Part shown: one piece after another, positions 33,480 to 44,134 of the stretch | Position numbering within the stretch: position 1 is the stretch's first letter | How the letters are laid out: each line of letters starts with the position of its first letter | From: Macrotis lagotis | Lineage: Eukaryota > Chordata > Mammalia > Peramelemorphia > Peramelidae | Length of the DNA: 64,000 bases | Reading direction: 5' to 3' | NCBI RefSeq assembly: GCF_037893015.1 | Contig: NC_133662.1 | Location: 270,313,944 to 270,377,943 of the forward strand | Position numbers and translations under genes: made by a program | The notes under the pieces: generated by a model | Told to the model about the DNA's origin: nothing | Database searches by the model: none | The model's input: the letters and a program-made list of their open reading frames with translations, nothing else

Positions 33480-34065
33480 GGGTAAATTTTTTATTTATTT
33501 TAAACAACTACAAAACAAGAGAGGAAAAGAGAGAGCATTTCCATAAATTATTCCATACTAAATACCACACATTGTTTTCAAAGTTACCCAGCTTTTCTTT
33601 GCTTCCTTCTAGGTTTTCTTTTGTTCTCTGCTGTGCCCTTATTGGTCCAAACCTTTCCATGCGCTTCTAAATCAACCAGCTTGTCATTTCTAATACTACA
33701 GTAGCATTTTTTATACACAGTAGTAGAATCTCACATTCTTAGAGATTATCTATGAAAATTTCTTCCCAATTTTCTGCATTTCTTCTATTCTTGACTCCAT
33801 TGGCTTTATTTCTATGAGAAAATTTTAATTTAAAATAATCAAAATGATTCATTTCACACTTCAACAACACTCTCTCCTTATAATATAGTTTTAAGATCTG
33901 ATCCTACTGAATCTCCTTCCTTTACATCTTTTCCCCCCATCTCTTTGAAATGATGACTTTTTGTTCTTACAAATGAACTTTGTCATTATTTTTCTATTTT
34001 TCTAAAGTTTGTTCATAATTTAATTGGGATGACATTGAATAAATGAATTAATTAGTAAAGTTATT
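33480..34065 (-). mobile_element. Old L1 fragment, antisense ORF2 text
   Basis: 'cccttattggtccaaacctt', 'tttcttcccaattttctgca', 'tgactccattggctttattt' and 'tttaatttaaaataatcaaa' resemble the antisense 3' third of L1 ORF2. Divergence is much higher than in the other L1 copies and borders are uncertain. Confidence 0.6.
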
Positions 34066-34429
34066 ATATTATATTGGCATTACCAATCCACAAATAATAA
34101 ATATTACTTCAGTTATTTAAATCTGACTTCCCTTCCAATTTTCTAATTTCTACACCTTGAAAAACACCTGCACCATGGGGCTACCAAGGACTTTTGGGAA
34201 GATGACGTCATGAAAGGGTGCAAGAATCCACCTCTTTGATGTTCCCTTAAAAATCATAATAGAAATGTTCTAGAGAAATGAAACATGAAGAAATGCTCAA
34301 ATAAGAGATAAAAAAAGGAAACTTGAACAATCTGGGGCACAATGGAAAATTTGGAAAGGTAAAAAGGAGTGCTGAAATGTACTGAAATTCATCTCAATGG
34401 TAACATCAGAAAAAGTTAGACATTTCTGA
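34066..34429. other. Unassigned, with a palindromic CRE
   Basis: A perfect cAMP-response element TGACGTCA occurs at 34203-34210. The surrounding text ('cttttgggaagatgacgtca', 'gaaatgctcaaataagagat') has the feel of an old retroelement leader but I cannot name it, so the CRE may be incidental. Confidence 0.35.
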
Positions 34430-34545
34430 AGACCAAATGTGGGTTCCCTGAGAGCTGGACCTGTTCGTGAATTTTTGATATCCTGGCACTTAGTATCTAT
34501 CATGTTTAGCAATAGTAATTTCTTAATCAATGATTGTTGCCTTTT
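34430..34545 (+). mobile_element. L2/MIR-type 3' end
   Basis: 'atcctggcacttagtatcta' and 'ttcttaatcaatgattgttg' follow the usual L2-type end. Confidence 0.55.
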
Positions 34546-34919
34546 CTTGCCATCCTTTCCTATTTTCCCTTCTTGCAGGTTGTGATTATTCCTTCAGTTT
34601 GACTCCCTGATCCTCACTGACTCTTGTCAGCCCTTTGATAATTTTCTTATTGGTCCTTGATACCTCTGGAAGAAAATTGGTGTCACTCTCTAGACTGTTC
34701 TCCACAATTCAATAATTTTCCTGAATTTTCCCAAATCTTGGCAAATTTCTCTTCTCTAAATTCATCCACTGACCTGTTTCACTCAGTTGAGCTCTTCCAT
34801 GTTAGCTTTTGATATCATTCTCCTTGGGGGTCCCTGGTCCTCTCTGCTGCTGCTCCTTTTCCACAGAATATGGAAGTGGAACAATAAAGTTCAGGGAAAC
34901 CGTCAGATCTGCCTTCATA
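34546..34919. other. Unassigned sequence
   Basis: No feature is recognised. Confidence 0.4.
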
Positions 34920-35215
34920 AGGAAGCAGATTTGACTTGACCTCAAATGACAGAACTATCAGTCTTTGATGAGAAGCTATGGAGGGGCAGATTTCATTTCA
35001 ATGTCCACAAGTTAGAGCTAAATTTAATTAGAGCTGGACAAGAGGTCACAGGTTGCCTTCACTGGGATGGGTACCCCAACCATAGAGATCATGAAATATA
35101 AGATAGGTGATCCATTGGGGGAAATGATCTACTGTATTTTCTCAATCAGGAATCAGGGGACCCCAAGGTCTCTGCCAGCTCTGAGGTTTTGGGATTCAGT
35201 GAAATCCCTTTTCTC
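34920..35215 (+). mobile_element. CR1/L3-type LINE 3' end
   Basis: 'ggggcagatttcatttcaat', 'taattagagctggacaagag', 'gtcacaggttgccttcactg' and the end 'tctctgccagctctgaggtt', 'ttgggattcagtg' match the order of the CR1/L3 pol C-terminus and 3' UTR (compare 39400 and 63185). Confidence 0.65.
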
Positions 35216-36099
35216 CATCTGTCTCTAAAATGGGAATGGCAATATCCTGCCTACTGTTTCTTCAAAAGGATTTCCAAAGCTCCACAAGGCCCTCTGCAAG
35301 GCTGAAGTGCTGCCTTCACTTCAATGGCCAACAGCAATAATGAAATTGGATTGGTGCTCAGGGTGCCATGTTGGGCCTGACAGCTTTGATCTGTGTGGGT
35401 GTATTAGAGCTCTGTGGAACAAATCCAGCTTTTACCATATTCCCCCTCCCATCTCCCCCAGTTAGACCTCCTTCTATTTGCTGGGAGGCAGACCATTGGC
35501 AGATGTGATTTTCCTGCTGGCAAAATTAGGATGTACAAAATTCTTGGTCCAGAGTGGTCCTTAGCCTTCTTCTAAAGTGAGGCCTTGCTACTCCTTTTCT
35601 GGCATGATCCCATGGATGTCAGCCAGATTTTGGCCCTGGGATATTTTCTGCAATGCAGAACACAATGGGGTGCCCATGATAGATCACAGAGGCCTGGTCT
35701 TGGTGCATTCTGGGTAGTCAGCAAGGCATATATCCCACAAAGGGAAGAAATAAAAGTCTAAAATCTTCTCTCCTGTGCACTTGAAAGTGTGGTTTCATTT
35801 GGATTTCTCCCAGGGTAAGGAAAACTATTAAAGGTGAAAGTGGAAAAGTCTTCTTACAGCTGTGAAAATACGCCAAGGGTCTGATTCCCTTCTTGGTCTA
35901 AGTGTGAAATCTCTTGTAGGATGAGTGGAAATCCTGTGTAGGTCTCAGGAGTGTGCAAAGAGGCAATTTCACGAGGCAGACACAGGTGCCAATGCCAATC
36001 ACCTTTCTCCTTCCTGAAGATAAAAACACATATAGGGAAAGCCTGGAAAGGGGGAAATGTTTGACATCTTCCAGTGGATTTTAAAATGATGACCTTTGA
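35216..36099. other. Unassigned sequence
   Basis: 35216-35330 has weak MIR-like words ('gtctctaaaatgggaatggc'). The remainder shows nothing recognisable. A 158-codon antisense frame at 35854-36330 overlaps an L2 scrap and has no domain. Confidence 0.4.
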
Positions 36100-36235
36100 A
36101 TACAAATGCATCCTTACTGGCAAGATACTGAGTTCCATTTTTGGATATATTGAACTTGAGATCCCAATGAGACATCCAGGTGGAGATGGTCTAATGGTTA
36201 GTTGGAGATAAGGGGTCATAGTCTGAGAAAGATGG
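36100..36235 (-). mobile_element. L2-group LINE fragment
   Basis: 'ttttggatatattgaacttg', 'atgagacatccaggtggaga' and 'ggtctaatggttagttggag' are antisense L2 pol text just after the YADD region. Confidence 0.65.
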
Positions 36236-36359
36236 AATTTTATTATTTCACAGGAACTTGATCTTTCCCCACCAACACAAAAATCACCTTCCTTTTCTCT
36301 CTCTGTCTCTCTTTCTGAGTGTGTGATCAAAACTATATAAAGTTAAAGAAAGTCTTCCT

Positions 36360-36555
36360 CATGGAAGAACCCTGCTTCTGCAGTCTAAGGACCTTGATTT
36401 AAATTCCAAAGTTCACCCCTTGCTACTTGTGTGCCCACGACTAAGAAAATCCTCTCCCTGAAGAGTCTCAGATTCTTCATCCCTAGAAAGAGAGGGTTGG
36501 ACTAGCTGCCCTCTAATGTCCCTTCTTACTCTGAATCTCATGCTCCTACAGGTGG
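36360..36555 (+). mobile_element. MIR/Ther1-type SINE
   Basis: Sense copy: 'aaccctgcttctgcagtcta', 'ttgatttaaattccaaagtt', 'cttgtgtgcccacgactaag', and the end 'gggttggactagctgccctc', 'taatgtcccttcttactctg'. Confidence 0.75.
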
Positions 36556-36719
36556 GTTTTCTTCTTCTCTTCCAATGACCATTCATTGTGGTCTCTTTTG
36601 TATTTTTACATTTATACATTACCTGGGATACTCCTGAATATCTAGCTGTGGATGATCCCCTTTGTTGGATAAAGCACAACCTAATTTTAATGGTAACACA
36701 AGATAACAAAGAGAGATAA

Positions 36720-37100
36720 CAGACAAATAGATCAACAGAAAGGGGAAGGAAAAAATAGAATCAGCTGATTGATAAACAGAAAATAGATGTATGGTTGCAT
36801 GAATGGGTACATAGATATATTGAATGGAGGTGTAGGTAAAAGATTGTTAAATGGATAGATAGGCAGACAGATAAATGAATGGATGGATGGATGGATGGAT
36901 AGATACATGGATGGATGCATGGATGCATGAATGCGTGGACAGGTAGGTAGATAGAAAGATAGACAGATGGACAGACAGATAGATGGACAGACAAATAGCT
37001 AGCTAGCTAGCTAGCTAGATAAATGGATAAGGCAGATAGATAAATGGATAGATTAACAGACAGATAGATGATGGATGATTGGATAGATAGACAGATGAAT

Positions 37101-37104
<4 letters not shown>
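36720..37104. repeat. Compound GATA/GATG/GACA/TAGC tetranucleotide repeat
   Basis: About 385 bp of imperfect tetramers: GGATGGATGGATGGATGGAT near 36880, GATAGACAGATGGACAGACA near 36960 and AGCTAGCTAGCTAGCTAGAT near 37000. Antisense it encodes the Ile/His/Pro/Ser-rich frames seen at 36732-36994, which are artefacts. Confidence 0.95.

Positions 37105-37157
<53 letters not shown>
37105..37157. repeat. (AG)26 microsatellite
   Basis: Pure purine AG run directly after the tetranucleotide array. It is followed at 37158-37200 by a MIR3-like phrase ('tttattaatggcatttcatg'). Confidence 0.97.
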
Positions 37158-37160
<3 letters not shown>

Positions 37161-37429
37161 TATTAATGGCATTTCATGTACCTGGCTCTGTGCATAGAAT
37201 AAAGGAAAGACAACCTGCTGAACCATTTGAAATCAAGCATGATTGTGGATCCCCTCTTATTTTAGATTATTTGGGCCCTGAGTATGAATTATTCATTTAA
37301 ATATGAACATACATGTGTCTTTCTGAGTCCTTACATAACACGCATATGCTCAATATGTAACACATATGTATATCTATATTAAGTCTATATCCACATTCAG
37401 GAACAATTTCATTTATGGGAGGATCCTTA
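37158..37429. other. Unassigned sequence
   Basis: Apart from the MIR3-like start, no feature is recognised. Confidence 0.4.
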
Positions 37430-39000
37430 CCAAGTTATTAATCATTGAAGGGACTAATTCAACTTTACATTGTCCTCTGCTCTCTCATCCCTCCTTGTCC
37501 TGTGGTTACTTATCCCTTGTCAATCCTCAGTCTTGAAGTACTCCCACTATTGTGTTGACTGAGAACATCATAATGTCAGTTTACCCAACCCCAAGAGGAC
37601 CCTCCTTGCAACGAGCCAATCCTTTTCTTTCTCCCTAATCAATACCCCATCACAATTTTCCCAGAACTTCCCTTCTCTTTTCCAATCTCCTAGACTGCCA
37701 CCTCTTCTCTATCTGAGGACTTTGTCACTTTTCTGAAAAAATTGAAGTAACATAACATGAACTTCCTTTTCTCTTCATCTTAAACTCCTCTATGTCCTCT
37801 CCCTCTCTCCTCCTTTCCCCTAGTCTCCCACAAAGAACCAACTCTTCTGCTTTGCCCTGGATCCCTCTTCTCATTTTCTCCAGCAGATTGTAGCCTCAGT
37901 TATCTTCTCCTCTTTCAACATCTTCAGCCTCTTCCCATTTACTCTTCTCTTCTGTCTTGCCCACCCTTAAAATATCCTCCTTGTGCTCACTCTACCATTC
38001 CATCAAGCTATTATCCTAATTCCCACCTTTTTTTTCTTCCAAACTTTGAAAAAGTCATCTCTCACTGCCCCTACTTTGTCTTCTCTCTCTTGCTCTATGG
38101 TCCTTTGCAATTTATCCTCCAAATTCGTCACTTGACTGAATTGCTTGCCCCAAAGTTACCAGTGAATTCTTTGCAGTGTCAGATGATATTTCCACAGTCC
38201 TAATTCTTCTCTACCACTCTCATATGTGCTCTATGATTCACCAACTTCTCTTCCTGTCTATTCCTTCCTCTTTGGATTTCCATGACACCACTCTTTCCTG
38301 GGTTTCCTCTTCCAGGTCTAACTGTTCTTTCTCAGTCTCCTTTGCTGGTTCATGGCCCAGATCACACCTCCTCACTATGGGTGCTTTCTAAGGCCTTAGA
38401 CCCTCTTCTCTTTTCCCTTGACATTATCTCACTTAATCATCTCAGTGATTCCCATTATTTAATTATCTTCTCTGCAGAGTACTCTCAGGTCTATAGATTT
38501 AGTTCTAGTCTGGCTCTATAGTGTGGGCCTCCAGCCTATTAGCTCATCATCCAGCAAAATCCTGTCAAGGTAGCATATAGAATGTTATCTAGAATTTAAC
38601 ATTTATGACTCCTTGTTACCAATGAGTATAATAATAATAATAAAATGTAATAATACTGCATGAATGGGTTTTGAGGGCCACATATGGCCCACAGGTTGCA
38701 GGTTGGACACACCTGGACCTAGAGAATCAGTCCTGCATCATCAATTGTCCACTGGACATTTTAAATTGGATTTCTGGAAACATTTCAAATTCACATGCTG
38801 AAAATAGAACCCCATCTGTTTCCCACAACACTATCCTTCTTTTGAACTTCTCTATTTCTGTTGAAGACACCTTCAGCCTTTCAGGCTCCTGTGATGGTAA
38901 GCTCAAGGTTATCTTTGCTTCCTCCTTCTCCTTTGTCATTTTTTTGCCTTTACGTCAGCTCCTACATAGGATACCTTCTCGACTTGTGATATTTGACAAC
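37430..39000 (+). mobile_element. L2-group LINE pol fossil, sense
   Basis: The nucleotide order follows L2 pol: 'tctgaggactttgtcacttt' with 'ctgaaaaaattgaagtaa' upstream of the RT, 'catgacaccactctttcctg' with 'gggtttcctcttccaggtct', then a degraded 'VLGPLLFSLY' block (PLLFSLDI at 38402-38425) and the catalytic YADD block reduced to SAEYSQVY (about 38471-38494). Beyond a hAT insertion come 'cctgcatcatcaattgtcca' and 'aaggttatctttgcttcctc', the post-YADD region. The frame is broken many times. L2 is favoured over L3 from the wording, which is from memory. Confidence 0.7.
38521..38715. mobile_element. hAT-like MITE inserted in L2
   Basis: The right end reads GGTTGCAGGTTGGACACACCTG, inverse of a CAGGTGTGTCCAACC hAT terminus. 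The internal GGGCCACATATGGCCC is typical of Charlie-like MITEs. The left end (GTGTGGGCCTCCAGCC) is more decayed. L2 text stops and resumes at the borders, with similar 8-mers GCTCTATA (38513-38520) and GACCTAGA (38716-38723). An (AAT)n lies inside at about 38629. Confidence 0.65.
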
Positions 39001-39001
39001 T

Positions 39002-39180
39002 GACTGAATATGTGGAGTGAGAGTCAAGGATGCGAAGCAAGTATATTGGGAAAAATGATGGCGCCCTTGAAAAGTAAGGAATTTAGGAGGATTATAGAAA
39101 GCAGAAATGATTAAAGGTTCCAATTTGCAGGGTAGGTTGGAGGGACTAGATTTAAGACCCAGGGAGAGGAGATAGCCTTG
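39002..39180 (-). mobile_element. L2-group LINE fragment, antisense
   Basis: 'gagtcaaggatgcgaagcaa', 'aaatgatggcgcccttgaaa' and 'aatttaggaggattatagaa' are the antisense of L2 pol just past the YADD block. The sense copy ending at about 39000 covers the same pol region, so the two form an inverted pair. Confidence 0.6.
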
Positions 39181-39394
39181 GAAAGCAAGTTCACTTTTTC
39201 CTCTGAGAATAAATCAAAAGAGATATGAATAGGAAATGAGAGATTCATCAATCTTGTTCTCTCCCTTCTCTCAGTCCCTATGATACTCTATAGTCTAATT
39301 AAAACTACTGGCCATTTTATTATATACTATATTTTATGATTTAATTGTGTTATGCATATGTCTATTTAAATATCTGGATTTGTCGACTCAGAGA
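39181..39394. other. Unassigned AT-rich sequence
   Basis: No feature is recognised. Confidence 0.35.
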
Positions 39395-39725
39395 ATTTTA
39401 GAATTGAAACTGTGTTTTAGACATCTGCTGTCTGGAGATGGCTGTGGAAATGTGTGAACAGTCTTCAAGAATCTGAAGGGCTATCATGTGGACAAGGGAA
39501 TCCCCCCCAGGGGGAAAAGACAGAGAAATGGTGTCATGGTAGAGGGAAGTAGCTTTTGACCCAAGACCAGGAAAAGCTTGATCACAAATTTTTACAGAAT
39601 GAACCAAAATGTCTTATGAGATTGTGAGAGACTCATAGTGGAGGAGTGTAAGGGAGCCATCTCTGGGATCCACACTTGACAGACTCTTAAGATCCCACCC
39701 AATTCCAGTATTCAATGATTCAGTG
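39395..39725 (+). mobile_element. CR1/L3-type LINE 3' end
   Basis: 'cttcaagaatctgaagggct', 'atcatgtggacaagggaa' and further on 'ctcttaagatcccacccaat', 'tccagtattcaatgattcag' follow the CR1/L3 C-terminal coding region and 3' UTR. Confidence 0.6.
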
Positions 39726-39794
39726 ATATTTATGTCACTCACAGTAAGTGGAAAAGAAATAGCTCCTGGCTGATAAATTGAGGGCAGTGATCCC

Positions 39795-39885
39795 ATGGTT
39801 TGGTTTTTTTTTCCCCAATTGTATACAATGATAGTCTTCAACAATCAATTTTTTTGCAAGGTTTTGAATTTCAATTCCAAATTTA
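39795..39885 (-). mobile_element. L1 3' UTR fragment
   Basis: 'ttgtatacaatgatagtctt', 'caacaatcaatttttttgca' and 'aggttttgaatttcaattcc' are an antisense L1 tail, heavily truncated. Confidence 0.65.
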
Positions 39886-40184
39886 ATGGACAAGATTCAC
39901 CTTAAGGTCCCCAGAACCTGATTGATACTATGATCACACACAGCCAGATGGAAGTTAACTATTTCATGGAAGCCCCTCTTCCCAGCCCTAATCTCAGATG
40001 CTCCCAGAAGTTCCCAGAAGGCAACAGTTAGGAAGGGCTTTCCTACATTACTGGAGATTTTGAACAAAATCTGTCAGATGCTTTCATTCTCCACTCTCCT
40101 AACAAATGCAGTTTGTCTTGTCATAAAATTTAACTCAAAGCAAATTTAATTTTATTTTTGAATTCTTAAATGAATTTTCTTAAT
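39886..40184. other. Unassigned sequence
   Basis: It contains a local duplication 'gctcccagaagttcccagaa' near 40000. No other feature is seen. Confidence 0.35.
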
Positions 40185-40860
40185 TATTTTTGTTTTTATT
40201 ATTTTTACCCCAGATACACGCAAAGACAAATTTCAACATTTACATCTAAAACCTTGAGTTCCCAATTCTCTCCCTTCCTCTCACTCTACTACCCGCCCCC
40301 CATTGATAATCCAAGTTACTTGGTACAGGATAAAGATTTGTAGTAAAGGAAAGCATGACTAGAATGTAAGTAAATATACCCCCCCAAGAGAAAGCTCAAG
40401 ACAAATAAAGTATGTGTGTGTGTGTGTGGGGGGGGACAAGGTTGCTTTCAGTCTGTATTCAGACCCCCTGAGCTTTTTACTTTGGGATGGAGAGCATTGC
40501 TGAGAAGCATTGCTGCTACTTGTATCCCGTTCATTTCCTGGTGCATCTGCTCATGGGAGTTTTTGACTGAGAGCATCCTGTTCATCATTCTCAGTGACTC
40601 TATTCGACTGTGATGGCCTCCCCTCAATCTCCAGATCCCTGCCCCCCACAAGAGAGCTGCCATAACTATCCCTACACACACAAATTCTTTTCTTTCTATA
40701 TCTAGCAGTGTCACTGCTAGGCCAAAAAGGTAGGTATAGTTTTAGAGCCCTTTGGGCATAATTTCAAATTGCTTCCCAGAATTGTTGAATCCTTTCACAA
40801 CTCTTCCAACAGTCAGTGTTCCAGTTTCCCTACATCCCTTCCAACATTTGTTATTAAATG
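40185..40860 (-). mobile_element. Old L1 3' end, antisense
   Basis: 3' UTR ('agacaaatttcaacatttac', 'ctctcccttcctctcactct'), a (GT)8G8 tract at about 40410-40434, then ORF2-end text 'agtgtcactgctaggccaaa', 'agccctttgggcataatttc', 'aaattgcttcccagaattgt' and 'ttccagtttccctacatccc'. It is more diverged than the 22-kb copy. Confidence 0.82.
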
Positions 40861-41064
40861 AATTTTCTTAATCTAATTAAAGATATTGTGGAGTATAAGA
40901 AAACTAAAGTTAGGTATCACTTCTAATGAATGAAACACAAAACTGAAAATCATATCTGACTTGCTTGATTAGTTATGTCAATGGTTAGCTTCATGCCTTG
41001 CACTCTAGGGACAATGAAACTGAAGTGAGTGTTTTGTTTTAGACTTTGAATCTCTAGCAACTTA
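40861..41064. other. Unassigned sequence
   Basis: No feature is recognised. Confidence 0.35.
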
Positions 41065-41210
41065 TATCCATAGTCCCTTACACATAGTGTTCAATAAATA
41101 ATCTTTAAATTTACTAGGATTTGTCTCTCTATACCTCAGTTTTCCCACTGGTAAAATGGGCTTAACATTTCCCTCTTACCTGATGCTTGAGGATGTTGTG
41201 TATCTTCATT
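41065..41210 (+). mobile_element. L2/MIR scraps
   Basis: 'acacatagtgttcaataaat' is an L2-type end. 'atacctcagttttcccactg' and 'gtaaaatgggcttaacattt' are a sense MIR centre. Confidence 0.6.
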
Positions 41211-41399
41211 CAGTGAACAAAACTGCTCACAAAGTCACACAAAAGTGGAATATTCCAACTTCCTGCAGTTACAAAGTGAGGAGCCCTGTGTATGAGAGAC
41301 AAACCCAAGAAGCTGGGTTTAGAGGACGGGCTCTGACTGGGGCTGTTCCATTCCTTCAGTTACAAGGACTTGGCCTTTGAGAACTTCCAGAATTTAAAA

Positions 41400-41620
41400 T
41401 TCCACCTTGGATCTGCTGTTAAGAGCATTCTTAATCCCTAAATTGTTAAGATTATACTACTGAGTCTTAACAACCATCTGTTTGGCTGGGTTGGAGCTAG
41501 CTCTATGCAGCTTTCAGCAGCTGATTGTTAAATGTTCAGTAGGAGCAATTACACCTTTGTAAACCAGTTCACGCTACAAACCCAAGACTGAGTTTGTTGC
41601 TTTCTTGATTGTCTAGACCT
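41400..41620. promoter_or_regulatory. Possible conserved non-coding element
   Basis: Repeat-free, with clustered words such as TTGTTAAGATTATACT, AGCAGCTGATTGTTAA (E-box beside a TGATTG) and 'gagcaattacacctttgtaa'. It lies 450 bp before a second such stretch. Conservation is inferred from texture only. Confidence 0.25.
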
Positions 41621-42044
41621 AAAATGTGATGGACAATATATTAATAACATGTATTAAACTTAAAAATATATCATGGATACATTTATCCCCTAGAGTAAGT
41701 CATTAACTATTTACCAGCCCCTACCACCTCTGTCTGTGATTGAAAGATTTCTTTTGAGAGATAACCTCCCAATTAAGCTATCTCATTTAATATGAATGTC
41801 TACTAATTAATATCCTTAAGACTATCTCAAAGATAAGGCAATATAGAAGGTTAATCTCGACTTGACTGACTGGAAGATATAAACCTGAATTTGTTTCTTC
41901 ATGGGACATACATCCTTGGGCTTCAGAAGCTTGAGCTTGGTCCTTGACTCATGGGCATCTTCAGCCTCACAGTTAAACCTGGCAACAGTCTGTGGGCTTC
42001 CCCTCCTCAAAGTGTGTTTCCTTGAGGAACGGGATTCAGCTCTA
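41621..42044. other. Unassigned AT-rich sequence
   Basis: TAAT-rich at 41780-41820 ('tttaatatgaatgtctacta', 'attaatatcc'). No gene is seen. Confidence 0.35.
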
Positions 42045-42600
42045 GTTCAGTGACCCTCCTACCTTCAAGTTTGGATGGGTTCTCTTGGCGATGATGATGG
42101 AAGATGGTCACTAATTGCACTGTAATGAGCACCGGTTTCTTCAGAAAAATCCAAGAAGATCCTCATTCATGGGCCTGGAGCATCCCCTCAGCTAGAGAGG
42201 AGAGGGGCCATAGCAAGTCATTCTTGGAACCGTTTTCATGATTTTTCCCCGTCATTATTCGTAATATTCTCTGAAAAGCTGGAAAATCATTGTTTCCCCC
42301 CCGACTGATTTTGTTCCTTTCGGCTTAGCAAATATTGATTGTTCCCCCCCTTGGTTCTGAATGGCACGGAAATTAACAGGGCTGCTTTTGTTTAATACAA
42401 TGAACAAAACTGGAGTCGAGAGTGTTCTTGTCATGGCAAAACATCTGTGTGAGGCGCAGATGTCAACAGGGCTCAGGGAAAGGGGCTTGCCGCTCCAGAG
42501 CTTCTGTTGAGTCAGCAGCCGCACAGCGGAAATCACTCTGATTTGGGGGAGGTCTTTCGGGAAGAGTGGCTCTCTGGGAAAAGGCAGAGATGGCAATGTT
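42045..42600. promoter_or_regulatory. Possible conserved non-coding block with retained CpGs
   Basis: A 550-bp repeat-free block holds more than a dozen CpGs (for example 'gcaccggtttct', 'ggaaccgttttc', 'cattattcgtaatat', 'ggcacggaaatt', 'gtgaggcgcagatg', 'cagccgcacagcgg', 'tctttcgggaag'), unusual in a CpG-poor window. It also has TTGAGTCAGC and GATGATGATGG. A 113-codon antisense frame (42255-42596) has no domain. It is a candidate enhancer or untranslated exon. Confidence 0.3.
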
Positions 42601-42904
42601 CTTTCTCTATAATGTGCTCAGAATGTGGGCCTTCCCCACCCAGTTCAGTCTAGTAAGTTGATTAAGCACTCAGTCTATGCAAGCCTCTAACAAAAGCAAA
42701 CAGCCTTGGCTTGTCCAATGATCACTTTGCCACTCAAATAAATTTCAAGTATTTGAATGTGGAACACATTATCCTTAGAGGTGTTAACTTCTTGGAGATA
42801 GGTGGGTGGTTAGACCTAAGGTTTCATCAATAAAGGGGAAATGTTGGGTGAGGAGATTTTCTCAGGGGTGCAGATCAGAGGTTCTCCTCTGAGGAAAGAT
42901 CAAG
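42601..42904. other. Unassigned sequence
   Basis: No feature is recognised. Confidence 0.35.
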
Positions 42905-42995
42905 TGATCACTTGTCAAGGGTCACACCCTCATTCTGTTCCAGAAATGGGACTTGAATCCAGGTCCTTCTGATTCTGAGGTGGATTCTATTTATC
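42905..42995 (-). mobile_element. MIR fragment
   Basis: 'cacttgtcaagggtcacacc', 'agaaatgggacttgaatcca' and 'ggtccttctgattctgaggt' give an antisense MIR head half. Confidence 0.75.
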
Positions 42996-43014
42996 CTCAG
43001 CCATTTATCCTCAG

Positions 43015-43798
43015 GAAGAGGCTTAAGACTATTCATAGCCATACTAAAAATGTTCTAACTCACTCCTGATTGGAGAAATACAAATTAAAACATTTCTGAG
43101 ATACTGTGTTATACCTATTAGATTGACTACTAGGACAGAAAAGAAAAATGTCTAATATTGGGGTAGATTAAGGGAAAAGAAGACATTAATTCATTGTTGG
43201 TGGAGTTGTGAACTGCGTCAATCTTCCTGCAGAGCAATTTGGAACTAAAGGGCTATGAAACCAGACATGTCTTTTGACCAGCAATGCCACTACTAGCTCT
43301 ATATCCCCAAAAACATGAAAAAGGAAAGGAAGCTATATGCACAAGGATATTTGGGGCATCTGTCTTCTGGTGGTGAGGAATTGGAAATTGAGGGGATGCC
43401 CATCAGTTGGGGACTAACTGAACAAATTGAGTGATTATGACAGAATGCTATTCTGCTATAAGAAATGATGAGCAGGACATTCTCAGAAGAGCCTGGAAAG
43501 ACTTGCATGAGCAGACACAAAGTGAAATGAACAACAATGTTGTAGACTTTTTAAACTTTAGTTTTCCTGAGGTTTCTCTTTGTGGGGAGGGGAGTCTAGG
43601 TTTGGGTTTTTTCCACAATATGACAATCACAAATGTTTTTTTATGACTCCACATTTAGAACCTATATGAAATTGCTCACTTTCTCAGTGGGGGAAGGATT
43701 GGGGAAGTAGAGAATTTGGAACACAACGTTTTAAAAATGAAATGAAAAATTGCTTTTGTGTGTAACGGGAAAAAATGATGATAATTTTTTTAAAAGGA
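43015..43798 (+). mobile_element. L1 3' end, sense
   Basis: Sense ORF2 C-terminal text ('tgattggagaaatacaaatt', 'ttggtggagttgtgaactgc', 'agcaatgccactactagctc', 'gaattggaaattgaggggat', 'gcccatcagttggggactaa', 'ctataagaaatgatgagcag') is followed by a degraded 3' UTR. It is truncated at the 5' side. The ORF is closed by many stops. Confidence 0.9.
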
Positions 43799-43849
43799 AA
43801 AGAAATAAGTATAATAACCTCTTATTTCATATTTTATTTATAACATCTA

Positions 43850-44092
43850 TTTCTAAGGGACATAGAAGTTTGCATTAACATTACCTGCACCATCACACTT
43901 GATCCTCTGGACCAACTGTAGACAAGTTCAAGTAGTTCCATTTTGCAGATGAAGAAATCAAGGGTCAGAAAGGTTAAATGACTTGTCCATCCATCATCAA
44001 CCAGTTAGTTAGAACTGGAAGCAGCATCTGAACCCAAATCTCATCTTCAGGCAGAGCCCTCCCCCATACTCCTGCTTCTGATACCAGGTTGT
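43850..44092 (-). mobile_element. MIR, nearly full length
   Basis: Antisense: 'acacttgatcctctggacca', 'tagttccattttgcagatga', 'gaaatcaagggtcagaaagg', 'ttaaatgacttgtccatcca', 'atctgaacccaaatctcatc'. Confidence 0.8.
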
Positions 44093-44134
44093 CCTCAATG
44101 AACTTCTGTAATTATCTCTTTTTTCATTTAATTG

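Noticed and set aside
34203-34210. Palindromic CRE TGACGTCA as a promoter
   Set aside because: Isolated site with no TATA, initiator or CpG island; kept only as a note.
35854-36330. 158-codon antisense frame
   Set aside because: Overlaps an L2 scrap and unrelated sequence; no domain seen.
36732-36994. Ile/His/Pro/Ser-rich antisense frames
   Set aside because: Produced by the tetranucleotide array.
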